Shown here one piece after another: positions 17,490 through 27,115 of a DNA stretch of 64,000 nt. Source of the DNA: Rhodococcus qingshengii JCM 15477. Its GTDB lineage: Bacteria; Actinomycetota; Actinomycetes; Mycobacteriales; Mycobacteriaceae. A program made the position numbers and the translations under genes. The stretch's first letter is position 1; every line of letters starts with the position of its first letter. The DNA is taken from assembly GCF_023221595.1 (NCBI RefSeq), contig NZ_CP096563.1, positions 2,586,501 through 2,650,500 of the forward strand, given 5' to 3'. The notes below the pieces were generated by a model. The model made no database searches. It saw nothing but the letters and a program-made list of their open reading frames with translations, and was not told where the DNA came from.

Positions 17490-17572
17490 ATCAGGGCCTT
17501 TCCGGTGATTTCCACGACATCAATGATGCCTGCTGGCCCATCGATCGACCCAATTGCGTAACTAGATTTCAG

Positions 17573-17983
17573 TCACATCTGCCGCTTCGCTGCGCGCCGG
17601 ATCTGAATGATGCGAACGCCGCCTGCCAACGCCATGATCAATGCGCCCGCGATGGCGGAAAGCAGGATCGTGATTCCGAGCGGAAAGTCGATCTGCCAGG
17701 CGAGGATCTTGACGGAGACGCTCTCGAGGTTCTGCAGGATGAACACCAGCAGTAAGATCAACACGATTGCACCTATGACCAGGCCAACCCAGGTCGTGGC
17801 GGCTCTGGTTCGGTCGGTGACCGACGTTCCGGTCGGCACCGGTTCAGGCGCCGGTGTCGGTTCCGGATCGTGTTTTTCCACTGCCTTGTTCTCGTCCACC
17901 TTCGGAAGTTCCGGATCGGGGCCGAAACCGTCGGCTGGGCCGTACACGGGGGAATTCGACGGATCCTCTGGTGTGGTTGACAT
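17573..17983 (-). CDS. LapA (lipopolysaccharide assembly A)-domain membrane protein
   Basis: 136 residues. A Pro/Glu-rich cytosolic N-terminus (residues 1-65; [12 protein letters not shown]) is followed by two membrane helices ([20 protein letters not shown] and [20 protein letters not shown]) and a basic tail (RAAKRQM). The ILQN.ESV.V..L.W....PL pattern matches the LapA/DUF1049 family. ATG 17983 (MSTTPEDP) is chosen; longer frames upstream look like noise. Function in actinobacteria is unknown. It is divergent from rlmN with about 100 bases between. Confidence 0.82.
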   Translation of the reverse strand: MSTTPEDPSNSPVYGPADGFGPDPELPKVDENKAVEKHDPEPTPAPEPVPTGTSVTDRTRAATTWVGLVIGAIVLILLLVFILQNLESVSVKILAWQIDFPLGITILLSAIAGALIMALAGGVRIIQIRRAAKRQM

Positions 17984-18085
17984 GACATGATCATCACTCA
18001 ACCTGCGCGAAGTTGCACGGGTAATCCGGCCACAATCGGGTGGCAGTGGGGTAGCACCCCAAAACAATGGGACAATGGTGTAACT

Positions 18086-19195
18086 ATGGCTGCCTCTCTT
18101 CCCCTCGTTTTCACTGCACCCAAGCGCGGAATGCCTCCACGGCACCTCGCCGATCTCGATTCCGCCGAGCGCAAAGAAGCGGTGAAAGAGCTCGGCCTTC
18201 CGGCTTTCCGGGCCGATCAGCTGGCGCGCCAGTACTACGCGCGGCTCGAAGCCGATCCGGAGAAGATGACCGATCTCCCCGCATCGGTGCGCGAGAAGGT
18301 GGGGGAGTCGCTGTTCCCGACCTTGTTGACCCCGATCAAGCACCTCGCGTGCGATTCGGGCGACACTCGCAAGACCCTGTGGAAGGCACATGACGGAACG
18401 CTGCTCGAAAGCGTCCTGATGCGTTATCCCGATCGGGCGACACTCTGTATCTCGAGTCAGGCGGGCTGCGGAATGGCCTGCCCGTTCTGTGCGACGGGTC
18501 AGGGCGGCCTCGACCGCAACCTCTCGACCGCCGAGATCGTCGATCAGGTTCGCGAGGCAGCGGCCGCCATGCGCGACGGCGAAGTCGCCGGCGGCCCCGG
18601 ACGCCTCTCGAACGTCGTGTTCATGGGTATGGGCGAGCCTTTGGCGAACTACAAGCGTGTGGTGGCAGCGGTACGACGGATCACCTCGCCTGCACCCGAC
18701 GGCCTCGGCCTGTCTCAGCGGTCCGTCACGGTCTCGACCGTCGGCCTAGCTCCCGCTATCCGCAAGCTCGCTGACGAAGGCCTGAGCGTCACGCTGGCGG
18801 TATCGCTGCACACACCGGACGACGAACTGCGCGACACTCTTGTCCCGGTCAACAATCGCTGGTCAGTGTCGGAGGTACTTCAGGCTGCCCGGTACTACGC
18901 AGACAAGACCGGTCGCCGTGTGTCCATCGAGTACGCGATGATCAAGAACGTCAACGATCAGCCGTGGCGCGCGGACATGCTGGGCAAGAAGCTGAAGAAA
19001 GCACTCGGCGGGTTGGTGCACGTCAACCTGATTCCGCTCAACCCGACTCCGGGCAGCGAGTGGGACGCGAGCCCCAAGGACGTCGAGCGTGAGTTCGTGC
19101 GTCGGGTCATCGCCCAGGGCGTCTCGTGCACGGTGCGCGATACGCGCGGTCAGGAAATCGCCGCAGCCTGTGGCCAGCTGGCAGCCGAGAACTGA
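18086..19195 (+). CDS. rlmN: 23S rRNA (adenine2503-C2)-methyltransferase RlmN
   Basis: 369 residues. Radical-SAM motif CGMACPFC binds the 4Fe-4S cluster; the accessory GMGEPL and [11 protein letters not shown] regions and the catalytic Cys near the C-terminus ([14 protein letters not shown]) are present. It methylates A2503 of 23S rRNA and A37 of some tRNAs. The ATG at 18086 has no ribosome site and follows TAACT closely, so a leaderless mRNA is likely. Confidence 0.96.
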   Translation: MAASLPLVFTAPKRGMPPRHLADLDSAERKEAVKELGLPAFRADQLARQYYARLEADPEKMTDLPASVREKVGESLFPTLLTPIKHLACDSGDTRKTLWKAHDGTLLESVLMRYPDRATLCISSQAGCGMACPFCATGQGGLDRNLSTAEIVDQVREAAAAMRDGEVAGGPGRLSNVVFMGMGEPLANYKRVVAAVRRITSPAPDGLGLSQRSVTVSTVGLAPAIRKLADEGLSVTLAVSLHTPDDELRDTLVPVNNRWSVSEVLQAARYYADKTGRRVSIEYAMIKNVNDQPWRADMLGKKLKKALGGLVHVNLIPLNPTPGSEWDASPKDVEREFVRRVIAQGVSCTVRDTRGQEIAAACGQLAAEN

Positions 19196-19218
19196 AACGT
19201 TTCAGGCCTGAAACACGT

Positions 19219-19264
19219 AAAGAGAAGGCCTCCACGAACTTTCGTTCGTGGAGGCCTTCTCTTT
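19219..19264. terminator. Bidirectional terminator after rlmN
   Basis: A perfect 21-bp stem (AAAGAGAAGGCCTCCACGAAC and complement) with a four-base loop, ending in TTT. It serves rlmN and the convergent DUF2631 gene. Confidence 0.92.
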
Positions 19265-19273
19265 GTCAGGTTT

Positions 19274-19543
19274 CTAGCGCGGGCGGCGACGGATGACGAT
19301 GTCGCGGACCAGAATGAAGATCATCAATCCGGCGGTGCCGATGAGCCACAGATCCTCGACCTTGCCGTGATGGTTTCCGATCATCATCAGAAGCAGGAAT
19401 ATTGCGAAGAACCATCCGAGGAAACGGAAAAACTTGAGTCCTTCACCACTCCACCCCCATGCGGCAGAGGGAACCTCGGCCTCATCGACGTGCGAGACCA
19501 CGACGGGGGCGCTGGACTTGACGTCCAACTGGGTATCGGCCAC
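19274..19543 (-). CDS. DUF2631 membrane protein
   Basis: 89 residues. N-terminal soluble part ([21 protein letters not shown]), two helices ([20 protein letters not shown] and [20 protein letters not shown]) and a basic end RRRPR. Family DUF2631 occurs in mycolata next to dxr. It is divergent from dxr with 120 bases between. No function known. Confidence 0.85.
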   Translation of the reverse strand: MADTQLDVKSSAPVVVSHVDEAEVPSAAWGWSGEGLKFFRFLGWFFAIFLLLMMIGNHHGKVEDLWLIGTAGLMIFILVRDIVIRRRPR

Positions 19544-19663
19544 GGTCGATCCTCCTGCTCATTCGGTTGCACTACTGCCCAATATGGTGACATACGACTG
19601 CCTGTCGTACGTAGTTGGGCGTCGATAAGGTTGTTCTCAGGTGTTATCAGGAACAATGGGCGA

Positions 19664-20821
19664 GTGCAGGAAACCACACGTACCCGCGTCCTCCTCCTCG
19701 GCAGTACCGGTTCGATCGGTACCCAAGCGCTGGAGGTCATCGCTGCCAACCCCGACCGTTTCGAAGTAGTCGGTCTTGCAGCGGGCGGCAACAACGTCGA
19801 GTTGTTGGCCGAACAGATTCGTGCAACCGGCGTCACGGACGTCGCCGTCGCCGATCCTGCAGCGGCATCGGCGCTGGAATCGGTAACCGCCCGTTCGGGA
19901 CCGAGCGCCGTGACGGAACTGGTTCGGGACAGCGGTGCCGATGTTGTCCTCAATGCGCTCGTCGGTTCTTTGGGACTCGAACCGACACTGGCGGCTTTGA
20001 ACTCGGGAGCGCGCCTGGCGCTGGCGAACAAGGAATCGCTTGTCGCCGGCGGAGCGCTGGTGACGAAAGCCGCCGCCCCCGGTCAGATCGTGCCGGTCGA
20101 CTCGGAGCATTCGGCGCTTGCCCAGTGCCTACGTGGTGGAACAGGCGACGAGGTGGCCCGGTTGGTTCTCACCGCTTCGGGTGGGCCGTTCCGTGGCTGG
20201 AGCGCCGAGGAGCTCGAAAGTGTGAATCCGGCTCAGGCAAAAGCGCACCCCACCTGGTCGATGGGCCCCATGAACACCCTCAACTCGGCAACTCTGGTCA
20301 ACAAGGGCCTCGAGTTGATCGAGACGAACCTGCTGTTCGGGATCGACTACGACCGCATCGACGTCACCGTGCATCCGCAATCGATCGTGCACTCCATGGT
20401 GACCTTCTTCGACGGATCGACGCTGGCACAGGCGAGTCCACCGGACATGAAGCTCCCGATCGCTCTCGCTCTCGGCTGGCCGGACCGCATCGAAGGTGCG
20501 GCGTCGGCATGCGACTTCACCACCGCCTCCACCTGGGAATTCGAGCCGCTCGATTCGTCGGTGTTCCCAGCCGTCGATCTGGCGCGAAGCGCAGGAAAAT
20601 CCGGAGGTTGCTTCACCGCGATCTACAACGCGGCCAACGAAGTGGCGGCTCAGGCATTCCTCGACGGTGTCATTTCCTTCCCGGCGATCGTCCGCACGGT
20701 GGCTGCTGTTCTCGACGATGCAGGTCAATGGTCCGCAGAACCGGTTACCGTGGACGACGTTCTGGCCGCAGACGGCTGGGCACGCACACGAGCGCGTCAG
20801 CTCGTGAAGCAGGAGGGCTAG
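19664..20821 (+). CDS. dxr: 1-deoxy-D-xylulose 5-phosphate reductoisomerase
   Basis: 385 residues from GTG ([20 protein letters not shown]). NADPH-binding Rossmann start, the [12 protein letters not shown] catalytic loop, PVDSEHSA metal site, and the SGGPFRG/HPTWSMG substrate region are intact. It makes MEP from DXP in non-mevalonate isoprenoid synthesis. It is followed eight bases later by rip1 and shortly by ispG (another pathway enzyme), a conserved actinobacterial operon. Confidence 0.98.
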   Translation: MQETTRTRVLLLGSTGSIGTQALEVIAANPDRFEVVGLAAGGNNVELLAEQIRATGVTDVAVADPAAASALESVTARSGPSAVTELVRDSGADVVLNALVGSLGLEPTLAALNSGARLALANKESLVAGGALVTKAAAPGQIVPVDSEHSALAQCLRGGTGDEVARLVLTASGGPFRGWSAEELESVNPAQAKAHPTWSMGPMNTLNSATLVNKGLELIETNLLFGIDYDRIDVTVHPQSIVHSMVTFFDGSTLAQASPPDMKLPIALALGWPDRIEGAASACDFTTASTWEFEPLDSSVFPAVDLARSAGKSGGCFTAIYNAANEVAAQAFLDGVISFPAIVRTVAAVLDDAGQWSAEPVTVDDVLAADGWARTRARQLVKQEG

Positions 20822-20828
20822 AGCTTTC

Positions 20829-22046
20829 ATGGTTTTTGCACTGGGCGTAGTGCTGTTTGCCCTCGGCATCGGCGTGTCCATCGCCCTGCACGAAGCCGGT
20901 CACATGTGGACGGCCAAGGCTTTGGGAATGAAGGTTCGCCGCTACTACATCGGCTTCGGACCGAAAATCTTCTCGTTCCGTCGAGGTGAGACCGAGTACG
21001 GCCTCAAGGCGCTGCCGCTGGGCGGATTCTGCGACATCGCGGGCATGACGGCCCTCGACGAGATGACGCCTGAAGAAGAGCCGCACGCGATGTACAAGAA
21101 GGCGGCGTGGAAGCGCGTCGTCGTCATGTCCGGCGGTATCGCGATGAACTTCATTCTCGGGTTCCTCCTGATCTACGCATTGCTCCTCGGTTGGGGTCGA
21201 ACCAGTACGGAGCCGGCACCGCCTGTTGTCAAGGGCGTGACGTGTGTTGCTCCGACGCAGCTCGGACAGGATCAGGGGTGGAAACTCGCGGATTGCACCG
21301 GTACCGGCCCGGCGGAGGCAGCCGGAATTGCTGCCGGCGATCGGATCGTCGCGGTGGACGGTCAACCGACGGACACTTTCGCCAAGGTTTCCGCGGCGAT
21401 CCGCGACAAGTCCGGGACAGTCACGCTCACAGTCGAGCGCGGCGACGAGACTGTTCAAGTTCCGGTCGACGTATCGCCGGTTGAGCGTTACGTAGCCAAA
21501 GACGGCAGCACAACGCCGGAACTGGCAAAGGTAGGCGCTGTCGGAATTGAGGGTGTCAGCAATCTGATCGAGTACAACGCGCTCACTGCTGTTCCGGCGG
21601 CCTTCGACTTCACCGGCCAGATCATGGTCGACTCGGTAAAGGCGTTGGCTGACATTCCGTCGAAGGTGGGGGCTCTGTGGGAGTCGATCACGGGCGGCGA
21701 ACGCGCCCAGGACACACCGATCAGCGTGGTTGGTGCCAGCGTGATCGGCGGTGAAGCGGCGGACCGTGCACAGTGGGCGACGTTCGTCGGACTGCTCGCA
21801 TCGATCAACTTCTTCCTCGGTGTTTTCAACATTCTGCCGCTGTTGCCGCTCGACGGCGGTCACATCGCGGTGGTCTTCTACGAGAAGATCCGTGATTGGT
21901 TCCGCGCCCGCCGAGGCTTGATTCCCGGCGGCCCGGTCGACTACACCAGACTCCTTCCGATTACTTACGTATTCATCGTGATCGGTGGCGCGTTCATGTT
22001 GCTGACACTCACGGCTGACATCGTCAATCCGATCAAGATCTTCTGA
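20829..22046 (+). CDS. rip1: Site-2 intramembrane metalloprotease Rip1
   Basis: 405 residues. Zinc motif HEAGH at residues 21-25 in the first helix, PDZ domain in the middle (AEAAGIAAGDRIVAVDGQPT), and the third ligand motif in LLPLDGGHIAV. In mycobacteria Rip1 cleaves anti-sigma factors and PbpB and controls envelope composition. Gene order dxr-rip1-ispG is conserved. The PDZ region carries two Cys (KGVTCVAP, LADCTGTG) that may form a disulphide. Confidence 0.96.
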   Translation: MVFALGVVLFALGIGVSIALHEAGHMWTAKALGMKVRRYYIGFGPKIFSFRRGETEYGLKALPLGGFCDIAGMTALDEMTPEEEPHAMYKKAAWKRVVVMSGGIAMNFILGFLLIYALLLGWGRTSTEPAPPVVKGVTCVAPTQLGQDQGWKLADCTGTGPAEAAGIAAGDRIVAVDGQPTDTFAKVSAAIRDKSGTVTLTVERGDETVQVPVDVSPVERYVAKDGSTTPELAKVGAVGIEGVSNLIEYNALTAVPAAFDFTGQIMVDSVKALADIPSKVGALWESITGGERAQDTPISVVGASVIGGEAADRAQWATFVGLLASINFFLGVFNILPLLPLDGGHIAVVFYEKIRDWFRARRGLIPGGPVDYTRLLPITYVFIVIGGAFMLLTLTADIVNPIKIF

Positions 22047-22133
22047 CCGTGTGAGAAGGGTGACGGTTGCCGCGCGGTAGTGCGGCGATCGCCCGGCTAA
22101 ACTTGCAGTGAAGCTATGAAAGAAGGCACAGAC

Positions 22134-23291
22134 GTGACCATCCCTATCGGACTGGGAATGCCCTCGGCACCCGCAGCGATTCTTGCTCCTCGACGCAAGA
22201 CACGGCAGCTGCAGGTCGGCACGGTAGGTGTGGGCAGCGATTTCCCCATCTCGGTGCAGTCCATGTGCACCACGAAGACGCACGACGTCAATGCAACGCT
22301 GCAGCAGATCGCGGAACTGACCGCGTCCGGTTGCGACATCGTTCGTGTCGCCTGCCCGCGTCAGGAAGACGCGGACGCTTTGTCGATCATTGCGAAGAAG
22401 AGCCAGATCCCGGTTATCGCCGACATCCACTTCCAGCCGCGCTACATCTTCGCGGCAATCGATGCGGGATGCGCTGCGGTGCGCGTCAATCCGGGCAACA
22501 TCAAGGAATTCGACGGCCGTGTCAAAGAGGTGGCCAAGGCTGCCGGTGACGCAGGCATTCCGATCCGTATCGGTGTCAACGCGGGATCGCTCGATCCTCG
22601 GTTGATGGAGAAGTACGGCAAGGCGACGCCCGAAGCGTTGGTCGAGTCCGCGCTGTGGGAGGCCGGGTTGTTCGAAGAGCACGGCTTCGGTGACATCAAG
22701 ATCTCCGTCAAGCACAACGATCCGGTGATCATGGTCGAGGCTTACCGCCAACTCGCCGCCAAATGCGATTACCCGTTGCACCTCGGCGTCACGGAGGCAG
22801 GGCCGGCGTTTCAGGGCACGATAAAGTCCGCGGTCGCCTTCGGTGCGCTGCTCGCGGAGGGTATCGGCGACACGATCCGGGTTTCGCTCTCGGCCCCGCC
22901 GGCCGAGGAAATCAAGGTCGGTAACCAGATTCTGCAGTCTCTGAACCTGCGTCCCCGCAAGCTCGAGATCGTCTCTTGCCCCTCGTGTGGCCGTGCACAG
23001 GTCGATGTCTACACCCTTGCCGACGAGGTCTCTGCCGGCCTCGAAGGCATGGAGATCCCGCTGCGCGTGGCAGTCATGGGTTGCGTTGTGAACGGACCGG
23101 GCGAAGCGCGTGAGGCCGACCTCGGTGTGGCGTCCGGCAACGGCAAGGGCCAGATCTTCGTCAAGGGCAAGGTCATCAAGACGGTGCCCGAGGCACAGAT
23201 CGTCGAGACGTTGATCGAAGAGGCGATGAAAATTGCCGAAAGCATGGAGGGTGACGCCTCGGAGGGTGCGCCGGTCGTCACCGTGAGTTGA
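22134..23291 (+). CDS. ispG: 4-hydroxy-3-methylbut-2-enyl diphosphate synthase
   Basis: 385 residues from GTG 22134 ([11 protein letters not shown]), after AAAGAAGGCAC; ATG 22116 is an alternative that adds six residues. The TIM barrel ([39 protein letters not shown]) is followed by the 4Fe-4S domain with Cys in [11 protein letters not shown] and [12 protein letters not shown]. It converts MEcPP to HMBPP. Confidence 0.98.
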   Translation: MTIPIGLGMPSAPAAILAPRRKTRQLQVGTVGVGSDFPISVQSMCTTKTHDVNATLQQIAELTASGCDIVRVACPRQEDADALSIIAKKSQIPVIADIHFQPRYIFAAIDAGCAAVRVNPGNIKEFDGRVKEVAKAAGDAGIPIRIGVNAGSLDPRLMEKYGKATPEALVESALWEAGLFEEHGFGDIKISVKHNDPVIMVEAYRQLAAKCDYPLHLGVTEAGPAFQGTIKSAVAFGALLAEGIGDTIRVSLSAPPAEEIKVGNQILQSLNLRPRKLEIVSCPSCGRAQVDVYTLADEVSAGLEGMEIPLRVAVMGCVVNGPGEAREADLGVASGNGKGQIFVKGKVIKTVPEAQIVETLIEEAMKIAESMEGDASEGAPVVTVS

Positions 23292-23402
23292 GTGATTGCC
23301 GGATGAATCTTCCCCGTCGGTGTCAGGTTCGTGGCAATCTGAGTGCATCATGATCGGGTAGTGATATTCGTGGACGCGCAGTCGAGTCGAGGGGGTTGAC
23401 GG

Positions 23403-24239
23403 ATGCTCAAACTCCTCGGAGCCAAGCAGGTCGGAAGTCGAGATCTCGAAGACGTCCGACGGGTACTCGACGCCGATCCGGTGGCGGCCTGCATGATTGC
23501 CGCGCGCGTCGAAGAATGCGGCGTCGACCCACGAATGATTCACGGCGAGCTGTGGAGTCGAGGCGGGCCGTTGTCCTCACTGTGCTTTGCCGGGGCGAAC
23601 CTGGTTCCGCTTCGAGGCGATCCGGATGACATTCGGGCATTCGCCGACCGTGCCTGTCGGATTCCGCGCATGTGCTCGTCGGTGGTCGGCCGCGCCGAAT
23701 TGGCGTTGCCGCTGTGGGAGATGCTCGAGCTCGACTGGGGAACTGCGCGGGAGGTTCGCCCCGAACAGCCGTTGCTCGCGGTTTCCGAGCCGCTGGCGTG
23801 CCCGTCGGATCCACTGGTCCGGCAGGTTCGCTCGGACGAACTCGAGATCTATCTGCCTGCCGCGATCGCGATGTTCATCGAAGAGGTCGGAGTCGACCCG
23901 CGTGCCAACGACGGTGGGCGCGGATACCGGCACCGTGTCGCTAGCCTGATCGCCGCTGGTCGAGCGTGGGCGCACATCGAGGACGGCCAGGTCGTTTTCA
24001 AGGCGGAGGTCGGTTCGATGTCTGCTCGCTGTGGCCAGATCCAGGGTGTGTGGGTCAACCCGGAATTTCGTGGGCAGGGCTTCGGCGTGACCGGTACAGC
24101 GGCTGTAGCGGAGTCGATCATGGCGACCGGTCGCATTGCGAGCCTGTACGTCAACAGCTTCAATACGATTGCGCGGTCGACCTATTCGCGGGTGGGGTTC
24201 CGACAGGTCGCGACCTTCTCGACGGTGCTGCTCGACTGA
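23403..24239 (+). CDS. GNAT acetyltransferase with DUF4081 N-terminus
   Basis: 278 residues. N-terminal half is DUF4081-like (RRVLDADPVAACMIAARVEE); C-terminal GNAT domain shows V.V.PEFRGQGFGVTGTAA and ending SFNTIARSTYSRVGFRQVATF. M. tuberculosis has a homologue (Rv2867c) in the same place after gcpE. Substrate unknown. Two-domain layout suggests an intramolecular regulatory or peptide-binding lobe. Confidence 0.9.
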   Translation: MLKLLGAKQVGSRDLEDVRRVLDADPVAACMIAARVEECGVDPRMIHGELWSRGGPLSSLCFAGANLVPLRGDPDDIRAFADRACRIPRMCSSVVGRAELALPLWEMLELDWGTAREVRPEQPLLAVSEPLACPSDPLVRQVRSDELEIYLPAAIAMFIEEVGVDPRANDGGRGYRHRVASLIAAGRAWAHIEDGQVVFKAEVGSMSARCGQIQGVWVNPEFRGQGFGVTGTAAVAESIMATGRIASLYVNSFNTIARSTYSRVGFRQVATFSTVLLD

Positions 24240-24308
24240 CCGTACAAGCTGCGTGCAATGGTCGCGCCTACGCTGGGTGGAGCATTTGTCGCCCTACTAT
24301 GGGGCTCG

Positions 24309-26123
24309 ATGAACACTCGGCATTTCTCTCGTAGTCGCTCGGCCCAACTGTTGGCCTCCTGCACCGTGATTTTCTTGGCGGTGGGGATCAGTTCGTGTAC
24401 TCCGAAACCCGCCGGCCCCGAGCCCGTCGCGCAGCAGTTCCTGAGTGCGTTCGGTGACAGGGATATCGACGAGGCAGCAAAACTGACGGACCGGCCTGAC
24501 TCCGCGGGTCCTGTATTGAGTGACACCTGGGATGCGCTCCAGGCCGAGTCGATGACTGCCGAGACCACGTCGGTGAAGATGAACGGTGACACAGCGACGG
24601 TCGGCTACACCTACGAGTGGCACCTTCCGAAAGACCGCGTGTGGACGTACGACGGCGAGCTGCAGATGGGACGCAAGGACGGCGACTGGTCCGTCCGGTG
24701 GAGTTCGACGGACGTTCACCCGCGCCTCGGTGACAAGCAGACGATGTCGTTGCGGGCAACCGCGGCGCCGCGAGCGCGGGTCAACGAGCATTCGGGCACG
24801 GATGTCCTGGTGCCGGGAATTGTCTACCGAGTGAAGTTCGATCGCTCCAAGAGCAACGACATCATCGGTTCCGCAAACAATCTCGCAAGTGTTCTCGGTC
24901 GGTTCGATTCTTCGCTGACGGGTCAATCGATCGCCGAATCCTCGACGGCCGTCAAGGGCGACTATCTGGTGACCCGCCTGCGCAGTGACGACTACGACCA
25001 GGTATCGGCGCAACTGGGAGCCATCTCGGGAGTATCTGTCTCGGACGAATCGGATCTCGTCTCGACGGACCCGGAGTTCGCGCCGGACCTTCTCGGGCAG
25101 ATCAAGAAGACGATCATCGACGAGGTCGACGGCAAAGCCGGCTGGAGTGTCGTCACGGTCAACCAGAACGGCGTCGACACCGATGTGCTGACCGAGACTG
25201 CGCCGCAACCTGTTCCGTCGTTCAGTATCAGTTTGGACCGCAACATTCAGATCGCTGCTCAGCGTGCCGTGAACGTGAACAAGGATCAGGCGATGATGGT
25301 GGTCATCGAACCGTCGAGTGGGGCGATCCTGGCTGTCGCACAGAACAAGGCAGCAGACCGCGACGGACCGGTCGCGACGATGGGTCAGTACCCGCCCGGT
25401 TCGACGTTCAAGATCATCACGGCAGGCGCCGCAATTTCGACCGGTCAGGCGACCCCCGACACGATGGTGCCATGTCCTGGCCGGATCGAGATCGGTGAGC
25501 GCAGCGTCCCCAACTACAACGAGTTCTCACTCGGCACGGTGCCGATGGCAACGGCCTTCGCGCGTTCGTGCAACACGTCCTTCGCCAAGCTGGCCAGCGA
25601 GATGCAACCAGACACGTTGACCACTGCCGCAGCGCAGTTCGGCATCGGCCAGGACTACAACGTGGTGGGATTGCCGATCGATTCCGGTTCGGTGCCGCCG
25701 GCGTCGGACCTGGTGCAGCGGACCGAAGACGGGTTCGGTCAGGGAAAGGTCGTGGTCAGTCCGTTCGGAATGGCGATGGCAGCGGCGACGGTCGCGAACG
25801 GTTCGACTCCGGTGCCGCAACTGATTTCAGGGCGCGAAACCACCATCGACGGTGAGCGCCCGGCGATCTCGCCCGCCATGGTCGACGGCCTGCGCGGAAT
25901 GATGCGACTCGTGGTCACCAGCGGTACTGCAGAACGCGTCGAAGATCAGGGTGAGGTGTACGGCAAGACCGGGGAAGCCGAGGTCGAAGGGGGATCGCAC
26001 GCGTGGTTCGTCGGCTATCGCGGGAACCTGGCCTTCGCGACTCTGGTTGTGCGGGGCGGAAGTTCGGACAACGCCGTCGCAGTCACCCGCGACATGCTCA
26101 CCGCCCTGCCTGAAGGCTACTGA
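24309..26123 (+). CDS. Penicillin-binding lipoprotein (class B PBP, PbpLipo type)
   Basis: 604 residues. Lipobox VGISSC near residue 30, then an NTF2-like MecA-type domain (EPVAQQFLSAFGDRDIDEA...), a dimerisation domain, and the transpeptidase core with STFK (PPGSTFKII), SCN (ARSCNTSFAKLA) and KTG (YGKTGEAE). It cross-links peptidoglycan on the outer face. ATG 24309 (MNTRHFSRSR) gives a proper lipoprotein signal. It corresponds to Rv2864c of M. tuberculosis. It ends five bases before the convergent LuxR gene. Confidence 0.95.
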   Translation: MNTRHFSRSRSAQLLASCTVIFLAVGISSCTPKPAGPEPVAQQFLSAFGDRDIDEAAKLTDRPDSAGPVLSDTWDALQAESMTAETTSVKMNGDTATVGYTYEWHLPKDRVWTYDGELQMGRKDGDWSVRWSSTDVHPRLGDKQTMSLRATAAPRARVNEHSGTDVLVPGIVYRVKFDRSKSNDIIGSANNLASVLGRFDSSLTGQSIAESSTAVKGDYLVTRLRSDDYDQVSAQLGAISGVSVSDESDLVSTDPEFAPDLLGQIKKTIIDEVDGKAGWSVVTVNQNGVDTDVLTETAPQPVPSFSISLDRNIQIAAQRAVNVNKDQAMMVVIEPSSGAILAVAQNKAADRDGPVATMGQYPPGSTFKIITAGAAISTGQATPDTMVPCPGRIEIGERSVPNYNEFSLGTVPMATAFARSCNTSFAKLASEMQPDTLTTAAAQFGIGQDYNVVGLPIDSGSVPPASDLVQRTEDGFGQGKVVVSPFGMAMAAATVANGSTPVPQLISGRETTIDGERPAISPAMVDGLRGMMRLVVTSGTAERVEDQGEVYGKTGEAEVEGGSHAWFVGYRGNLAFATLVVRGGSSDNAVAVTRDMLTALPEGY

Positions 26124-26127
26124 CCCG

Positions 26128-26985
26128 TCAGGGGAGCAGTCCCAACCTCCGGGCGGTCACCACGGCTTCGTGGCGTGAGCTCGCGTCCAGCTTTCCCATC
26201 GCGCTTCGCAGATAGCTCTTGACTGTTTCAGGGCGAAGGGAAAGCCGTTGGCCGGCTTCGATGTTGGTGCAGCCGAGTGCGACCTGAGAGAGAACATCCA
26301 CTTCACGCGGTGTGAGCGTGACGTCGGATTCGGCGTCGGCGGTGGGACGCAGCAGGTTGGCCAAACGCTGGGAGAGTCCGCGGAGTTTGGTCTGCAAGTC
26401 GGTGTCGGTGACGGTCTGGGCGACACTGCGTAGTTCGGCGTGGACTCCGCGGATCTCTTCCGAAGACATACCGTCGGCGGTAGTCGCGGCGGCGGCCTGC
26501 AGTAGTTGCAGGCGACGATCGACTTCGTCGCGGATGGCGAACTCCATCCCGAGACGCCGGGATGCGCCGACCATGACGTCTGCTGTGCGGTCACCCAACG
26601 GAGCGGAATCGCGGATCGCGGCGTAGAGCACAGCGCGCGATTTTCCCGAAACCATGACCGGAACGGCGATGATCGAATGCAGGCCCTCGCTGAGAACAGG
26701 ACGGTCGAAGTGATGAGTGATGGACTGCGAATTGCCGTAATCGTTGACGGTGATCGGTGAACCCTGGGCTACGACGCGTCCGCCCATGCCCGAGCGCGGC
26801 GGGATGGCCAAGCCCTTGAGGTTGTTGGTGCGGGTGCCGACGAATTCGCTCAGGTGCAGGGTTCCGTCCTGGACCTCGCCTCCGAACAGCACGGGAACAA
26901 CGCCCTGAGCTGCGATTGTTCGGAGTTCACCTCGCATTGCGTCCCCGTCGCGGGGGCGCAGAAGTGACGAAGCATGTCGGTTCAC
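26128..26985 (-). CDS. LuxR-type regulator with GAF sensor domain
   Basis: 285 residues from GTG 26985 (AAAGGGG upstream). GAF-like domain around residues 60-190 (GMGGRVVAQGSPITVNDYG, HSIIAVPVMVSG) and a C-terminal LuxR HTH (TPREVDVLSQVALGCTNIEA, then ETVKSYLRSAMGKLDA). It is divergent from an acyl-CoA synthetase gene with a GlxR/CRP-like site between. GAF ligand is unknown; acyl-CoA or redox signals are possible. Confidence 0.88.
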   Translation of the reverse strand: MNRHASSLLRPRDGDAMRGELRTIAAQGVVPVLFGGEVQDGTLHLSEFVGTRTNNLKGLAIPPRSGMGGRVVAQGSPITVNDYGNSQSITHHFDRPVLSEGLHSIIAVPVMVSGKSRAVLYAAIRDSAPLGDRTADVMVGASRRLGMEFAIRDEVDRRLQLLQAAAATTADGMSSEEIRGVHAELRSVAQTVTDTDLQTKLRGLSQRLANLLRPTADAESDVTLTPREVDVLSQVALGCTNIEAGQRLSLRPETVKSYLRSAMGKLDASSRHEAVVTARRLGLLP

Positions 26986-27020
26986 GCAGGTACCCCTTTC
27001 TGGGGGTAGTGAAGTTCTCT

Positions 27021-27036
27021 TGTGAGCTAGATCATA
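27021..27036. promoter_or_regulatory. GlxR/CRP-type cAMP receptor site
   Basis: TGTGAGCTAGATCATA fits the palindromic GlxR/CRP consensus TGTGANNTANNTCACA at 11 of 12 defined positions. It lies 80 bases before the acyl-CoA synthetase ATG and 36 before the LuxR GTG. In corynebacteria and mycobacteria such sites control acetate and fatty-acid genes by carbon source. Confidence 0.6.
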
Positions 27037-27115
27037 GGGGGTGAACAGTACGTATGACGAGCCGCCAACGTAACCGGTCGGGCCAACCATACGACGATCG
27101 ATAAGGAGCAAGTTG

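Noticed and set aside
20745..23543. Very long open frame on the minus strand opposite rip1 and ispG
   Set aside because: It is an antisense shadow of GC-rich coding DNA: its translation is rich in Arg/His/Asp and shows no motif, while the plus-strand genes are certain.
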